Assembly: GCA_003222245.1 (NCBI GenBank)
Contig: QHVH01000021.1
Span: forward strand, 101,399 to 165,398
Length of the DNA stretch: 64,000 nucleotides
Direction of reading: 5' to 3'
Origin: Blastocatellia bacterium AA13
GTDB taxonomy: Bacteria > Acidobacteriota > Blastocatellia > UBA7656
Of this stretch, positions 8,714 to 18,251 are shown one piece after another. A program made the translations under genes and the position numbers. The stretch's first letter is position 1, and each line of letters begins with the position of its first letter. Below the pieces are notes generated by a model, which saw nothing but the letters and a program-made list of their open reading frames with translations, did not search any database and was not told the origin of the DNA.

Positions 8714-10990
8714 ATGCTCAAACTTGTCTGGCTGATTCCTCTTTCGCCCCTGATAGGATTCGCGATCAACTTCCTGCTTGGCCGCCGATTGAAGCTTGGC
8801 GAAGGCGTGGTGAAGTTGGTTGCGTGCGCCTCGGTATTCATTTCGCTTGTGATTACGCTCGGCGCTTTCTACGAGTACGGGTGGAGCTACGCGGCGGAGC
8901 ATAACAATGCTCCCTATCTGACGACCCTGTTCACGTGGCTTCCCGGCGGTCTCGCTCACCAGACGCTTGGCCGCTCGGCGGGCGCCCTTGCCGAGTTCAA
9001 GATCACGTGGGGGTATCAAATCGACCAGCTCTCGCTGGTGATGATGTTTGTAGTCACGTTCGTCGGCTTCCTGATCCACGTATTTGCTACCGGCTACATG
9101 CAAGGCGATAAGGGCTACTACAGGTTCTTTTCCTATTTGAACCTGTTTATGTTCATGATGCTTCTGCTCGTGATGGGCTCGAATTTCCTTATTATGTTCA
9201 TAGGCTGGGAAGGGGTCGGGCTCTGCTCTTACCTGTTGATCGGCTACTACTTTGATCGTAAGGAAGCCGGAGACGCCTCCAAAAAAGCATTCATAGTAAA
9301 CAGGATCGGAGACTTCGGATTCGCGCTCGCCATAATGGGAGTGTTCGCTGTTTTTGGATCGCTGGAATTTACAAAAGTCCGGGAGCTGGCCGGGGCGTAT
9401 CCGATCGAAGGGCTCTGGCAATTCGGATTGATGAGCTGGCTGGCGCTGGGGCTGTTCATCGGAGCTACGGGAAAGAGCGCGCAGATACCGCTGTATATCT
9501 GGCTGCCGGACGCTATGGCCGGCCCAACCCCGGTTTCGGCGCTGATTCACGCCGCTACGATGGTGACCGCCGGTGTGTTCATGGTCACGCGAACGAATTT
9601 CATTTTTCAGCGCTCGGTTACGATGATGCTGATAGTCGCGCTGATCGGATGCCTGACGGCATTTGTCGCGGCGACCATTGGAATAACCCAAACCGATATC
9701 AAAAAAGTTCTCGCGTACTCCACGGTTTCGCAGCTCGGCTACATGTTTCTCGGGGCCGGAGTCGGAGCATTTATCGCCGCGATCTTTCACGTCTTCACGC
9801 ATGCATTTTTCAAGGCGCTTCTCTTCCTTGGTTCGGGATCGGTAATACACGGAATGCATCACGAACAGGAGATGCCGAAGATGGGCGGGTTGGCTAAGTA
9901 TATGCCGACTACCTACAAGACCATGCTTGCGGGCTGGCTTGCCATCTGCGGGATCATTCCATTTGCGGGTTTCTGGTCAAAGGATGAGATCCTCTGGAGA
10001 TCGTTTTCGACGGGCATTTTCGCGGGCGGAAAGCTGCTTTGGATTGTGGGATTCATAACGGCCGGAATGACCGCTTTCTATATGACGCGCCTGATGGCTT
10101 TGACTTTCTGGGGCGAAGAACGCTTTAGAAAAGCACATGGAGATGGAGATCATCACGATTCGTCGCACGGCTCCGGACACGGTACTGTCGAGCCGCATGA
10201 GTCGCCCAGGAGCATGACTACACCGCTGATCGTGCTGGCCGTGTTCTCGGTGTTTATCGGATTGATCGGAATACCGCGCGCGTTTCCGGCGCTTGTTGGG
10301 AGTCACGCAAACATTAATATATTCGAGCGATGGCTCGAGCCTGTTATCGACGACGTGCATCACTTGCATTCCGCCGAAGCGACTGTCGGCTCGGCTTCGG
10401 CTCATCAGCATTCGGAATCGAGTACCGCCGCGGCTGTGCCGGCCGAAGGCGCGAATCACGCCGCAGAAGCCGAAGCCGTGAGCGGCTCTGAATACCTGCT
10501 GATGATTTTGTCGCTTGGAATAGCGATTGGCGGGATCATGCTGGGCCGCTTCTTCTACCTGAAGAATCCCGATCTACCTCGGATATGGGCCGAGCGGCTG
10601 CGCCCGCTTTACACCCTCAGTTTTAACAAGTGGTACTGGGACTACCTGCTGGATGTGAAAGCCGTCGAGGCCGGCAAGGAATTCAATCGCGGCTTGTGGC
10701 GGGTTGATGCTCTGGCGGTGGACGGAGGCGTGAACGGAAGCAGTTGGCTGACGCGGCTTGCGGCGACGATATCCGGCGCCTGGGACAAGTACGTAGTTGA
10801 TGGGCTGGTGAATGCGAGTGGATGGGGAGCGCGCTTCGGATCTATCGCGCTGCGGGCCGTGCAGACGGGATTCTGGCAAAACTACGCGCTCCTGTTCACG
10901 GTAGGTTTGTTTTTGTGTCTGTTCTTATATGAGCGCTCCGCGCTCCTGGAGTTGGTCAGGGGGTTGTACAGAGCGGCGACTGGAAAATGA
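8714..10990 (+). CDS. nuoL: NADH-quinone oxidoreductase subunit L with His-rich loop
   Basis: This is a 758-residue antiporter-like subunit. Recognised parts are GWEGVGLCSYLLIGYYFDRK near residue 165, PTPVSALIHAATMVTAGVFM near 275, YSTVSQLGYMFLG and the HAFFKALLFLGSGSVIHG helix. NuoL is the distal proton-pumping subunit with a long lateral helix at its C-terminus. Between the later helices are two histidine-rich stretches, HGDGDHHDSSHGSGHG and HHLHSAEATVGSASAHQHSE, in a loop far longer than usual. The gene has no clear Shine-Dalgarno sequence and is preceded by the dispersed GCTGATAGCTCACCGCTGA repeat. nuoM follows after 80 bp. Confidence 0.95.
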   Translation: MLKLVWLIPLSPLIGFAINFLLGRRLKLGEGVVKLVACASVFISLVITLGAFYEYGWSYAAEHNNAPYLTTLFTWLPGGLAHQTLGRSAGALAEFKITWGYQIDQLSLVMMFVVTFVGFLIHVFATGYMQGDKGYYRFFSYLNLFMFMMLLLVMGSNFLIMFIGWEGVGLCSYLLIGYYFDRKEAGDASKKAFIVNRIGDFGFALAIMGVFAVFGSLEFTKVRELAGAYPIEGLWQFGLMSWLALGLFIGATGKSAQIPLYIWLPDAMAGPTPVSALIHAATMVTAGVFMVTRTNFIFQRSVTMMLIVALIGCLTAFVAATIGITQTDIKKVLAYSTVSQLGYMFLGAGVGAFIAAIFHVFTHAFFKALLFLGSGSVIHGMHHEQEMPKMGGLAKYMPTTYKTMLAGWLAICGIIPFAGFWSKDEILWRSFSTGIFAGGKLLWIVGFITAGMTAFYMTRLMALTFWGEERFRKAHGDGDHHDSSHGSGHGTVEPHESPRSMTTPLIVLAVFSVFIGLIGIPRAFPALVGSHANINIFERWLEPVIDDVHHLHSAEATVGSASAHQHSESSTAAAVPAEGANHAAEAEAVSGSEYLLMILSLGIAIGGIMLGRFFYLKNPDLPRIWAERLRPLYTLSFNKWYWDYLLDVKAVEAGKEFNRGLWRVDALAVDGGVNGSSWLTRLAATISGAWDKYVVDGLVNASGWGARFGSIALRAVQTGFWQNYALLFTVGLFLCLFLYERSALLELVRGLYRAATGK

Positions 10991-11070
10991 GCTGCATCGC
11001 GATACGATTTTTTCGGCCTCAAATAAATCGAAGGCCGTTTGATGAACTGATCGAGGAGACTGATTAAATT

Positions 11071-12894
11071 ATGCCTGGGCATGCGGAGATCTTCGGGATC
11101 GGGATTCTTTCGTGGGTGACGTGGCTGCCTGCTATTGGATCGCTAATAATCCTCTTCTTCAACAGAGAGAAAAACGATCGCATCCGTTGGTTCGCCAACG
11201 TCTGGATCGTTATCTGTTTTCTCGTTTCGATTCCGCTAGTGACGGGTCTGTTTTCGATGGGCGGGTTGATACGAGGCGGACCGGGATACGATCGCGCATT
11301 GGCCGGGCTTCAATTTATCGAGGACCACGATTGGATTCCGCTGATTGGAGCGAGGTACACACTTGGAATCGATGGACTCGCGCTTGTCCTGATTATGCTG
11401 ACGACGCTGCTCGGCGTCATATCGGTGGTGTGCTCGTGGTCGTATATACGCGAGAAAGGCCGCGAAAAAGAGTACTACGTAGTGCTGCTGCTGCTTCAGA
11501 GCGGCATGCTCGGAGCATTTGTTTCGGCCGATCTTTTTCTGTTCTTCATATTCTGGGAAGTGATGCTCGTCCCGATGTATTTCCTTATTGGGATATGGGG
11601 CGGCAAAAATCGGCTTTATTCGGCGATTAAATTCTTTCTGTATACGCTGGTCGGCTCGGTGGTGATGCTGCTGGCGGTGCTGAAGCTCTATTTTATTTTT
11701 CCGGACGTGGTTCGCGCGCAACGGCCTCAGGTAGAAGCGACCGCCCGCCAAATCGCTGTCAGCCAGGAAACGGGACAGGTCAACGATCGAATGCTCAATC
11801 TAGCGCTCGACGCGATGCGCCGGGTTGACGACCGCAATTTGCCCTCCGGATATGTTAGCAGCACGTTCAACATTACCGCGCTTACTTCGATTGGGCCTCA
11901 CATAAAAGCGGTCTTCGGCCTGTCGCTTGTAATCTGGCTTTTTATCGGATTCGCTCTTTCGTTTGCGATCAAGGTTCCGATGTTTCCGTTTCACACCTGG
12001 CTTCCGGATGCGCACTACGACGCGCCGACGGCCGGTTCGGTCATCCTGGCAGGCGTGCTGCTGAAGATGGGTACCTATGGGTTCATGCGTTTTTCATTGC
12101 CGATCTTTCCGGATGCGGCGGCCGATCCGTCCGTGCGAAAGGTGATGATAACGCTTTCAATCATCGGGATTATTTACGGCGCGTTAGTCGCCATGGCGCA
12201 AAAGGACGTTAAGAAGTTGATAGCGTACTCGTCGGTATCCCACCTGGGATTTGTCATGCTGGGGTTGTTCGCGTTAAACCCGAGCGGGATTAACGGCGCG
12301 GTAATGCAGATGATCAATCACGGCATATCCACGGGCGCGCTGTTCCTGCTTGCGGGCATCTTATACGAGCGGCGGCATACCTACGAGATCGCCGAGTTCG
12401 GCGGCCTTGCGAGTGTGATGCCTATCTTTTCTACTATTTTTCTTATAGTGACCCTGTCTTCTTTGGGTCTGCCGCTGACGAACAACTTTATCGGCGAATT
12501 TCTGACGCTTCGAGGTGCGTTCGAAGCGCGAGTCCTGTGGGGCGTGCTTGCGACGACGGGTGTAATACTCGGCGCGGCGTATATGCTCTGGCTCTATCAG
12601 CGGGTATTCTTCGGCCCGGTTACCAACCCCGCGAATGAGAAGCTGAAGGATCTGGACAGAAGAGAGCTCTGGCAGTTCGCGCCGCTGATCTTTTTGATCT
12701 TCTGGATAGGAGTGTATCCCGATCCGGTGCTGTCGTATGTGAGGCCGCAGACCAATACGGTTGTCGGCCTCGTGCAGCCGGACTATTTCCGCGTTGGGCC
12801 TTCAGCCGAGCGCAATCTCGCCGAAAGTGTTCCGTCGGAACCGACGGCGCCGGCCCATTCACAATCATCGGAGCCTGATGCTCGGGCAAAATAG
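11071..12894 (+). CDS. nuoM: NADH-quinone oxidoreductase subunit M
   Basis: This is a 607-residue antiporter-like membrane subunit. It carries the NuoM signatures FFIFWEVMLVPMYFLIGIWG near residue 155, PFHTWLPDAHYDAPTAGSV near 310, LLKMGTYGFMRF, and YSSVSHLGFVMLG with the key lysines in the preceding KDVKKLIAY. The loop around residues 215-270 is longer than in E. coli NuoM. The C-terminus is a Pro/Ser/Ala-rich tail. GAGGAG about 12 nt before the ATG supports the start. It lies between nuoL and nuoN in the conserved order and pumps protons in the membrane arm. Confidence 0.95.
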   Translation: MPGHAEIFGIGILSWVTWLPAIGSLIILFFNREKNDRIRWFANVWIVICFLVSIPLVTGLFSMGGLIRGGPGYDRALAGLQFIEDHDWIPLIGARYTLGIDGLALVLIMLTTLLGVISVVCSWSYIREKGREKEYYVVLLLLQSGMLGAFVSADLFLFFIFWEVMLVPMYFLIGIWGGKNRLYSAIKFFLYTLVGSVVMLLAVLKLYFIFPDVVRAQRPQVEATARQIAVSQETGQVNDRMLNLALDAMRRVDDRNLPSGYVSSTFNITALTSIGPHIKAVFGLSLVIWLFIGFALSFAIKVPMFPFHTWLPDAHYDAPTAGSVILAGVLLKMGTYGFMRFSLPIFPDAAADPSVRKVMITLSIIGIIYGALVAMAQKDVKKLIAYSSVSHLGFVMLGLFALNPSGINGAVMQMINHGISTGALFLLAGILYERRHTYEIAEFGGLASVMPIFSTIFLIVTLSSLGLPLTNNFIGEFLTLRGAFEARVLWGVLATTGVILGAAYMLWLYQRVFFGPVTNPANEKLKDLDRRELWQFAPLIFLIFWIGVYPDPVLSYVRPQTNTVVGLVQPDYFRVGPSAERNLAESVPSEPTAPAHSQSSEPDARAK

Positions 12895-12948
12895 ACTGCG
12901 CACTGTTGAATCCTTTGAGCAACGTGACCACGAAGAGTTAAATAGACG

Positions 12949-14613
12949 ATGCTAGCACTTCTACAACAAACTTCGGATTTTCAGATCATCTCGCGCGAGA
13001 CCGTGCAGTTGATAATGCCGGAAGTCATACTGACGGTATTCGGTTGCGCCGCCCTGGTTCTTGACGTGATGCTGCCCCGCGCGCTCAAGAAAGTTGTAGC
13101 CTGGGTCTCTCTATCGGGTGTCGGCCTCTCGCTCGTATCGCTTGGCATTCTTTATCCGAACCTGGTCAACAATCAGAGCGCGCGAGTCGGTTTCTTTGAG
13201 ATGATCCTCGTGGACGACTATGCGGTTGTATTCAAGCTGATGTTCCTGATCGGCGCCGCGATCTCGATCATATTATCGATCAAATATCTGGACGAAGAAG
13301 GCGAGCAGCACGGCGAGTACTACTCCCTGATTCTCTTTTCCGTCGTCGGAATGATGTTCATGGCGTCGGCGGTTGATCTGCTCTCGCTTTTCATCTCGCT
13401 CGAGCTGATGGCGATTTCGGTCTATATTCTCGTCGGCTATTTGAAACGCGATCGCAAGTCGAATGAAGCCGCTATGAAGTATTTCCTGCTCGGCGCGTTT
13501 TCGTCAGGCGTGTTGTTGTATGGAATGTCGATGGTATATGGACTGACCGGCTCGACGAATCTGGCGAAGATCGCGGCGGCCATTCCCAACGTTCTGAAGA
13601 TAGACGTCGTGAAGACGATGACCGAAAGATCGGTCATGGATATGAGATATCTGCTCCTGTTGTCTATGGTTTTCATGGCGGCGGGAATGTTTTTCAAAAT
13701 CGCGGCGGTTCCATTTCATATGTGGGCGCCGGACGCCTACGAAGGCGCTCCGACTTCCATTACGGCGTTCATGTCGGTAGGCGTGAAAGCCGCGAGCTTC
13801 GCGATGTTCGGACGGCTTTTCCTGTACGGCTTGCCGGATTTGCGTGCGACGATCGCGGGTAATGCGGCGGATTCTGTTCCCAGCCTTCCCGGCTGGGCGG
13901 TACTGCTTGGAGTGATTTCGGCAATTACGATTGTGTGGGGCAATCTGGGAGCGCTGACGCAGAATAATCTGAAGCGCCTGCTGGCTTATTCGTCAATTTC
14001 TCACGCGGGCTATACGCTGTTGGGACTGATCGCGGGAAATCAAACCGGCTATATAGGCGTCGTGTTGTACCTGTTTATCTACACGATAATGAACCTCGGA
14101 ATCTTCGGCTGTATTATCGCGCTGAAACGAAGAGGCATCTCGGGCGACAACATCAATGACCTGAACGGGCTTATAAAGAAGGCGCCCTGGCTTACGGTAA
14201 TGATGACGATTTTTCTGCTCTCGCTGGGCGGCATACCTCCGACTGCGGGCTTCATCGGAAAGTTTTATCTGTTCGGCGGGTTAATCGAGACCGGCAATCC
14301 CTGGCTCGCGCGGCTCGCGATTCTCGCTGTCGTGATGACGGTTGTATCGCTGTATTACTACCTTCGATTTGTAAAACACATGTACATTGAAGAAGAAACC
14401 GAAACGACGCCGCTCGCCCCTTCGCGAGTGCTGAACTGGACGCTTTCGGTTGCGGCGGTTGTGATCGTTCTTATCGGGGTTTATCCGAAGTGGTTTATCG
14501 ACATTTCTCAGCGCGCCGCGCGGTCTCAAGCGCTTAAAACCTATAGCTACAAAGCGGAAGAGGCAGAACAGCCGCTCGAATTGCCTGGAAGCATGGGCGC
14601 GCCTTCTAGATAG
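12949..14613 (+). CDS. nuoN: NADH-quinone oxidoreductase subunit N
   Basis: This is a 554-residue antiporter-like subunit with about 14 helices. Markers are LSLFISLELMAISVYILVGY near residue 145, PFHMWAPDAYEGAPTSITAF near 260, NLKRLLAYSSISHAGYTLLG and LSLGGIPPTAGFIGKFYLF. NuoN is the third proton-pumping subunit and the last gene of the cluster. Its C-terminus is a charged tail (KAEEAEQPLELPGS). It is convergent with the solute-binding protein gene. The short spacer holds CTCTTGACGCG twice, but I see no convincing hairpin there. Confidence 0.95.
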   Translation: MLALLQQTSDFQIISRETVQLIMPEVILTVFGCAALVLDVMLPRALKKVVAWVSLSGVGLSLVSLGILYPNLVNNQSARVGFFEMILVDDYAVVFKLMFLIGAAISIILSIKYLDEEGEQHGEYYSLILFSVVGMMFMASAVDLLSLFISLELMAISVYILVGYLKRDRKSNEAAMKYFLLGAFSSGVLLYGMSMVYGLTGSTNLAKIAAAIPNVLKIDVVKTMTERSVMDMRYLLLLSMVFMAAGMFFKIAAVPFHMWAPDAYEGAPTSITAFMSVGVKAASFAMFGRLFLYGLPDLRATIAGNAADSVPSLPGWAVLLGVISAITIVWGNLGALTQNNLKRLLAYSSISHAGYTLLGLIAGNQTGYIGVVLYLFIYTIMNLGIFGCIIALKRRGISGDNINDLNGLIKKAPWLTVMMTIFLLSLGGIPPTAGFIGKFYLFGGLIETGNPWLARLAILAVVMTVVSLYYYLRFVKHMYIEEETETTPLAPSRVLNWTLSVAAVVIVLIGVYPKWFIDISQRAARSQALKTYSYKAEEAEQPLELPGSMGAPSR

Positions 14614-14700
14614 GACTCTTGACGCGCTAGATAGCCTCTTGACGCGGAGTCTCTTTTACATCATCTATTAGGCTCTTCTATAGCGTTGCCGTCTCGCTCT

Positions 14701-16500
14701 CTACTTCTTGAAGAATAGCTCCTCTATATTCCAGTAAGTATAATTCGCAAGCGATGACGGCTTGACGTTGCCGATGTTGTTCTTTGCCGCTATGGCGTAG
14801 TTGGCGACTATGAGGTCAATCTCCGGCAAGTACTCCGACCATATCTCCATCGCCTCGCAGTAGCTCTTCCGCCTCAGGTTCATGTCTATGGTGCTCGAGC
14901 ATACCGAGATCAAATCGGTGAATCTCTTCTCCCATTCGGTCGAGGGCGCCTTTTGATTCGGAAATGCATAGTAATCATTTGAGCCGGGAAGAAGGACGTT
15001 CTTCGCCTCGATGGGATCGGGCGGAACGCCCGACTGCCATGATCCGATAACGGCATCGAAGTCGCGGGAGCGGCGGAGTTTGTCGACGATCAGATTGTAG
15101 TCGCCCGGTTGAAAGTTGACCCCTATGCCGATCTTTGCCAAATCATCCTTAATCAGGGTGCCGGTGTTCACGCGAGAGGCACGGCTGGCGTTTGTCGTAA
15201 GATTGAACTCCACCGCGCGTCCGTTTGAATCGACTAACTGCCCGCTTCCATTTCGATTCAGGCCTATTTCACTCAACAGCGCAAGCGCTTTACCGGGGTC
15301 ATAGGGATATTTGGCCGCGTTGTCGCAATACCAGAGTTTGTTGGCAGGAGGGTCGAACGAGTATATGGGAGAGCCATGACCAAAGAGAGTCGTGCGCACC
15401 AGCCCTTCGCGATCTATGGCGTACGAGATGGCCTGTCTGAACTTCTTGTTTCGAAACCAGCCGAGTTTGACAGGATCGACATAAGGACGCCCTTTTTTAT
15501 CAACGCCAGTATCCTGGTTAAAAACCAGGTACGTCGTGTTGAAGCCGGGCAGCTCGTACAGCGTGTAGTTTCCGGAGGTCTCCCCTCGCTTCATCATTTC
15601 CACGGCGTCCGGATTGATATCGTGAATCATATCGGTATCGCCGTTGCCGAACTTAAGCGCCATCGTATCGAAAGTCGGCACGATCAGGAAAATTATCTTA
15701 TCTATATAAGGTAGGCGCTGGCCTTTCTGATCGACCTTCCAATAGTAGGGATTTCGCACCAGCACTACGCGCTGGTCGGGCACGAACTCTGAAATGCAAT
15801 ATGGCCCAAGGCAAACGATGTCTTCCGGATTGCTGTTCAACTGAAGCGTCTGTTCGAACTGCCCGTCTTTGTAGGCCTTTTCCCATTTGTGTTTCGGAAG
15901 AGGAAAGGCATTGTTGAGCGCCGCGACGAATAGCGCGTTTGGTTCCTTCAAGCGAAACCTGATCGTGTAGTCATCGACCTTCTCGACGACCGGCAAAGTT
16001 TTGTCCGATTGAATCAATAAATCGCGCGCGGACGCCGCAATATTGGGATCGAACATGACTTGGAAAGTGAACATCACGTCGTCGGCAGTGAAGGGCGCGC
16101 CATCCGACCAGAGTAGACCTTTGCGAAGATGAAAGGTCCATTCGAGGCCGTCAGGCGAAGCTTCCCAGGATTTGGCTACTCCGGGGATATCCTTTTGTTG
16201 CTCGTTGTCGTAATCAGTAAGTGCTTTGAATACCACGTTGTTAATTACCCAGGCCGTGGAAGTCTCTACGCTTACAATGGGGTTAAAACTCTTCGGATTT
16301 GATGGGATAGCCATCACGAGCGTGCCGCCGTAACTGCCGACCGAAGCGTCGGTGACGTAAGCGTCTTCCGGCACGGCTCCGCGGAATGGAGGATCCGCGA
16401 CGCCCGTTGAACCCCTGGTTCGGCCCTTGCTGCTGCACGCCAACGCTCCTGTAAGCAGCGCCAGGATACAGACGAGCACAATAATTCTGCTTCTTGTCAT
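14701..16500 (-). CDS. ABC transporter substrate-binding lipoprotein, family 5 (peptide/oligopeptide type)
   Basis: The protein has 599 residues. A signal peptide ends in a lipobox-like LTGALAC with Cys22 as the lipid site, followed by a Ser/Gly/Arg linker. The mature protein matches extracellular solute-binding family 5 (DppA/OppA/NikA): WTFHLRKGLLWSDGAPFTADDV, the FRQAISYAIDREGLV segment, and a C-terminal region typical of the fold. It would be anchored to a membrane and bind peptides or similar cargo. No permease or ATPase genes of a Dpp/Opp system are adjacent, so it is an orphan binding protein. It is divergent from the AtpZ-like gene. Confidence 0.9.
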   Translation of the reverse strand: MTRSRIIVLVCILALLTGALACSSKGRTRGSTGVADPPFRGAVPEDAYVTDASVGSYGGTLVMAIPSNPKSFNPIVSVETSTAWVINNVVFKALTDYDNEQQKDIPGVAKSWEASPDGLEWTFHLRKGLLWSDGAPFTADDVMFTFQVMFDPNIAASARDLLIQSDKTLPVVEKVDDYTIRFRLKEPNALFVAALNNAFPLPKHKWEKAYKDGQFEQTLQLNSNPEDIVCLGPYCISEFVPDQRVVLVRNPYYWKVDQKGQRLPYIDKIIFLIVPTFDTMALKFGNGDTDMIHDINPDAVEMMKRGETSGNYTLYELPGFNTTYLVFNQDTGVDKKGRPYVDPVKLGWFRNKKFRQAISYAIDREGLVRTTLFGHGSPIYSFDPPANKLWYCDNAAKYPYDPGKALALLSEIGLNRNGSGQLVDSNGRAVEFNLTTNASRASRVNTGTLIKDDLAKIGIGVNFQPGDYNLIVDKLRRSRDFDAVIGSWQSGVPPDPIEAKNVLLPGSNDYYAFPNQKAPSTEWEKRFTDLISVCSSTIDMNLRRKSYCEAMEIWSEYLPEIDLIVANYAIAAKNNIGNVKPSSLANYTYWNIEELFFKK

Positions 16501-16690
16501 TTATTAGCCCCGTAGCGAGTAAGCCTACAGTCTTGCCGATGAATGCGAAACAATCAGAGCGACGATACATTCTTCTCGCGATTACTGTCAAATTTCGGGC
16601 ACATCCAGGATCATCAATGATCATCAGTGAAATTTGTTTAATCTCTCGGCGAGGCTTGATCCCACGACCTGGATATAGTCTGATTGCGGT

Positions 16691-16915
16691 ATGGGCAAGG
16701 CGGAGGACGATGCAAGCTGGCGGAAGGCGCTTGCCAGCGTAGGGCTGGCGCTGGCGATTCCAACGATGATAGCGGTGCCGGCGCTAATCGGCTGGTATAT
16801 GGATAAGCGATACGGAACTTCGCCGGTATGGCTGATTGTCTGGTTGATCGCAGGCCTGGTGAGCGCGGCGTTTGACGTCTACCAGCTTATGAAGCGCTTC
16901 GGTCAGTTCAAATGA
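16691..16915 (+). CDS. AtpZ/AtpI-like F1F0-ATPase-associated small membrane protein
   Basis: A 74-residue protein with two hydrophobic segments (about 17-36 and 44-61) separated by GWYMDKRYGTSP, the family hallmark in which a G-x-x-x-D motif sits in the loop. A short cytosolic helix (MKRFGQFK) ends it. AtpI/AtpZ proteins help assemble the c-ring or carry magnesium/calcium and normally lie at the head of an atp operon. Here no ATP synthase genes follow; the neighbour is a convergent oxidoreductase. The gene may belong to a distant atp locus or be a solitary paralogue. No strong Shine-Dalgarno sequence is visible. Confidence 0.72.
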   Translation: MGKAEDDASWRKALASVGLALAIPTMIAVPALIGWYMDKRYGTSPVWLIVWLIAGLVSAAFDVYQLMKRFGQFK

Positions 16916-16943
16916 CCGCAATTTTATGCGGCAACCCGCTCGA

Positions 16944-18251
16944 TCAAACCTTTGCCACGTGATCGACAACCTTCTGTCTCTGCTCATCAAAGTACAGCAC
17001 GCGTCCTTCACGGTATGATTGGACGCTCATGGCTATCGGTGCCAGGGCCTTATAGCCGGTCATCGCGTCGAGCACCGGTGTTTCGCGAGTGCGCACGCAC
17101 TTTATGAAATTCTCCATGTGAGACTCGCGAGGCTCGCATTCAAGCATCATCTCGATAGTGCCGTACTTCTCCTTGAATTTTTGCTTTGCGATCCTCTGCG
17201 GCGTGACCGTGATGAAGTTGACGGTTTCCTCGAACCTTCCGTTGGGAACCATCATGATAGTTCCTTCGTGTCCGCGTATCAGCCCTGATATGTGCGAGTC
17301 GTTGGTCATGGTTGAACTGATAACCACCATATGACCCTGCGGGTACTCCGCGGTAAGCGTGAAGGTGTCGGGAACCTCGCGCTCGTCTTTGAAGATGTAA
17401 ATTCCGCCGGTTCCGCTGACACGGCTCGGGAACTGAGGCTCACCCCAACAGAGATTCATCGGCGCCAACACGTGATAGAAGAGATCGGTAGCGATCCCGC
17501 CGGAATAATCCCAGTATTTTCTGAACCTGAAGAATCGATCGGGATCGTATCGGCGTTCGGGAGCGCTTCCGAGCCACGCCTTCCAATCAATGAAATCATC
17601 GCCTTTGCCGTCTGGACCGGCGGCCGGATCGATGCGCCAGTTCCACTCGCCGTCGGTTGAGTTTCGGTGATAGGAACCCTGACTCATCACGAGCTTTCCG
17701 ATCATTCCGTCCTGAATGGCCTTGCGAGCCTTCCACCATTGATCCGAGCTCGTCGTCTGCGATCCTACTTGCAGAACCCGGTTTGTCTTCTTCACGGTTT
17801 CGACAACGGCCCTGGCCTCGTCGAGCGTGTGGGTCATGGGTTTTTCGAGATAAACATCCTTGCCCTTATTCATCGCGTCGATTGCCATCTTCCCGTGCCA
17901 GTGATCGGGCGTGGCTATTATCACGGCATCGACGTCCTTGCGCTCCAGAAGCTCTCGATAATCGGCGATCGCATCGCACTTCGCGAGCTCGGCGGCCGTC
18001 CGGCGGCGCTTGACGTAAACGTCGCAAACGGCAATGACCTGCGCGGGCGTGAGCGGCTTTTGGCCGGTCTCCATGGCCCAGCGCAGCAAATCCCTGCCGC
18101 GTCCGCCGACGCCTATCAGACCGAGGCCGACTTGATCGTTAGATCCGATAATTTTACCGCTGGCTTTGCCTGTTTTGCTTAGAGCGCCGATTGCGGCGCT
18201 GGCTCCCACCGCGGTTTTGACGAAGTCTCTGCGATTCACCTTCGATTCCAT
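16944..18251 (-). CDS. Tat-exported Gfo/Idh/MocA-family oxidoreductase
   Basis: The protein has 435 residues. The N-terminus [19 protein letters not shown] is a twin-arginine signal. The Rossmann dinucleotide site is [13 protein letters not shown] near residue 40, and the family lysine lies in [11 protein letters not shown] near residue 135. The C-terminal alpha/beta domain includes [16 protein letters not shown]. This fits the secreted Gfo/Idh/MocA enzymes with bound NAD(P) that act on sugars or glycosides in the periplasm. The substrate cannot be read from the sequence. It is divergent from the thiolase across a 423-bp spacer containing a purine-rich repeat. Confidence 0.92.
   Translation of the reverse strand: MESKVNRRDFVKTAVGASAAIGALSKTGKASGKIIGSNDQVGLGLIGVGGRGRDLLRWAMETGQKPLTPAQVIAVCDVYVKRRRTAAELAKCDAIADYRELLERKDVDAVIIATPDHWHGKMAIDAMNKGKDVYLEKPMTHTLDEARAVVETVKKTNRVLQVGSQTTSSDQWWKARKAIQDGMIGKLVMSQGSYHRNSTDGEWNWRIDPAAGPDGKGDDFIDWKAWLGSAPERRYDPDRFFRFRKYWDYSGGIATDLFYHVLAPMNLCWGEPQFPSRVSGTGGIYIFKDEREVPDTFTLTAEYPQGHMVVISSTMTNDSHISGLIRGHEGTIMMVPNGRFEETVNFITVTPQRIAKQKFKEKYGTIEMMLECEPRESHMENFIKCVRTRETPVLDAMTGYKALAPIAMSVQSYREGRVLYFDEQRQKVVDHVAKV

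Noticed and set aside
8708..9862. 384-codon minus-strand frame opposite nuoL
   Set aside because: It lies wholly antisense to a clear NuoL, has Arg/His/Gln-rich composition with no domain, and arises from the codon bias of nuoL.
16916..16936. CCGCA-ATTTTA-TGCGG hairpin after the AtpZ-like gene as a terminator
   Set aside because: The stem is only 5 bp and no T-run follows on either strand.
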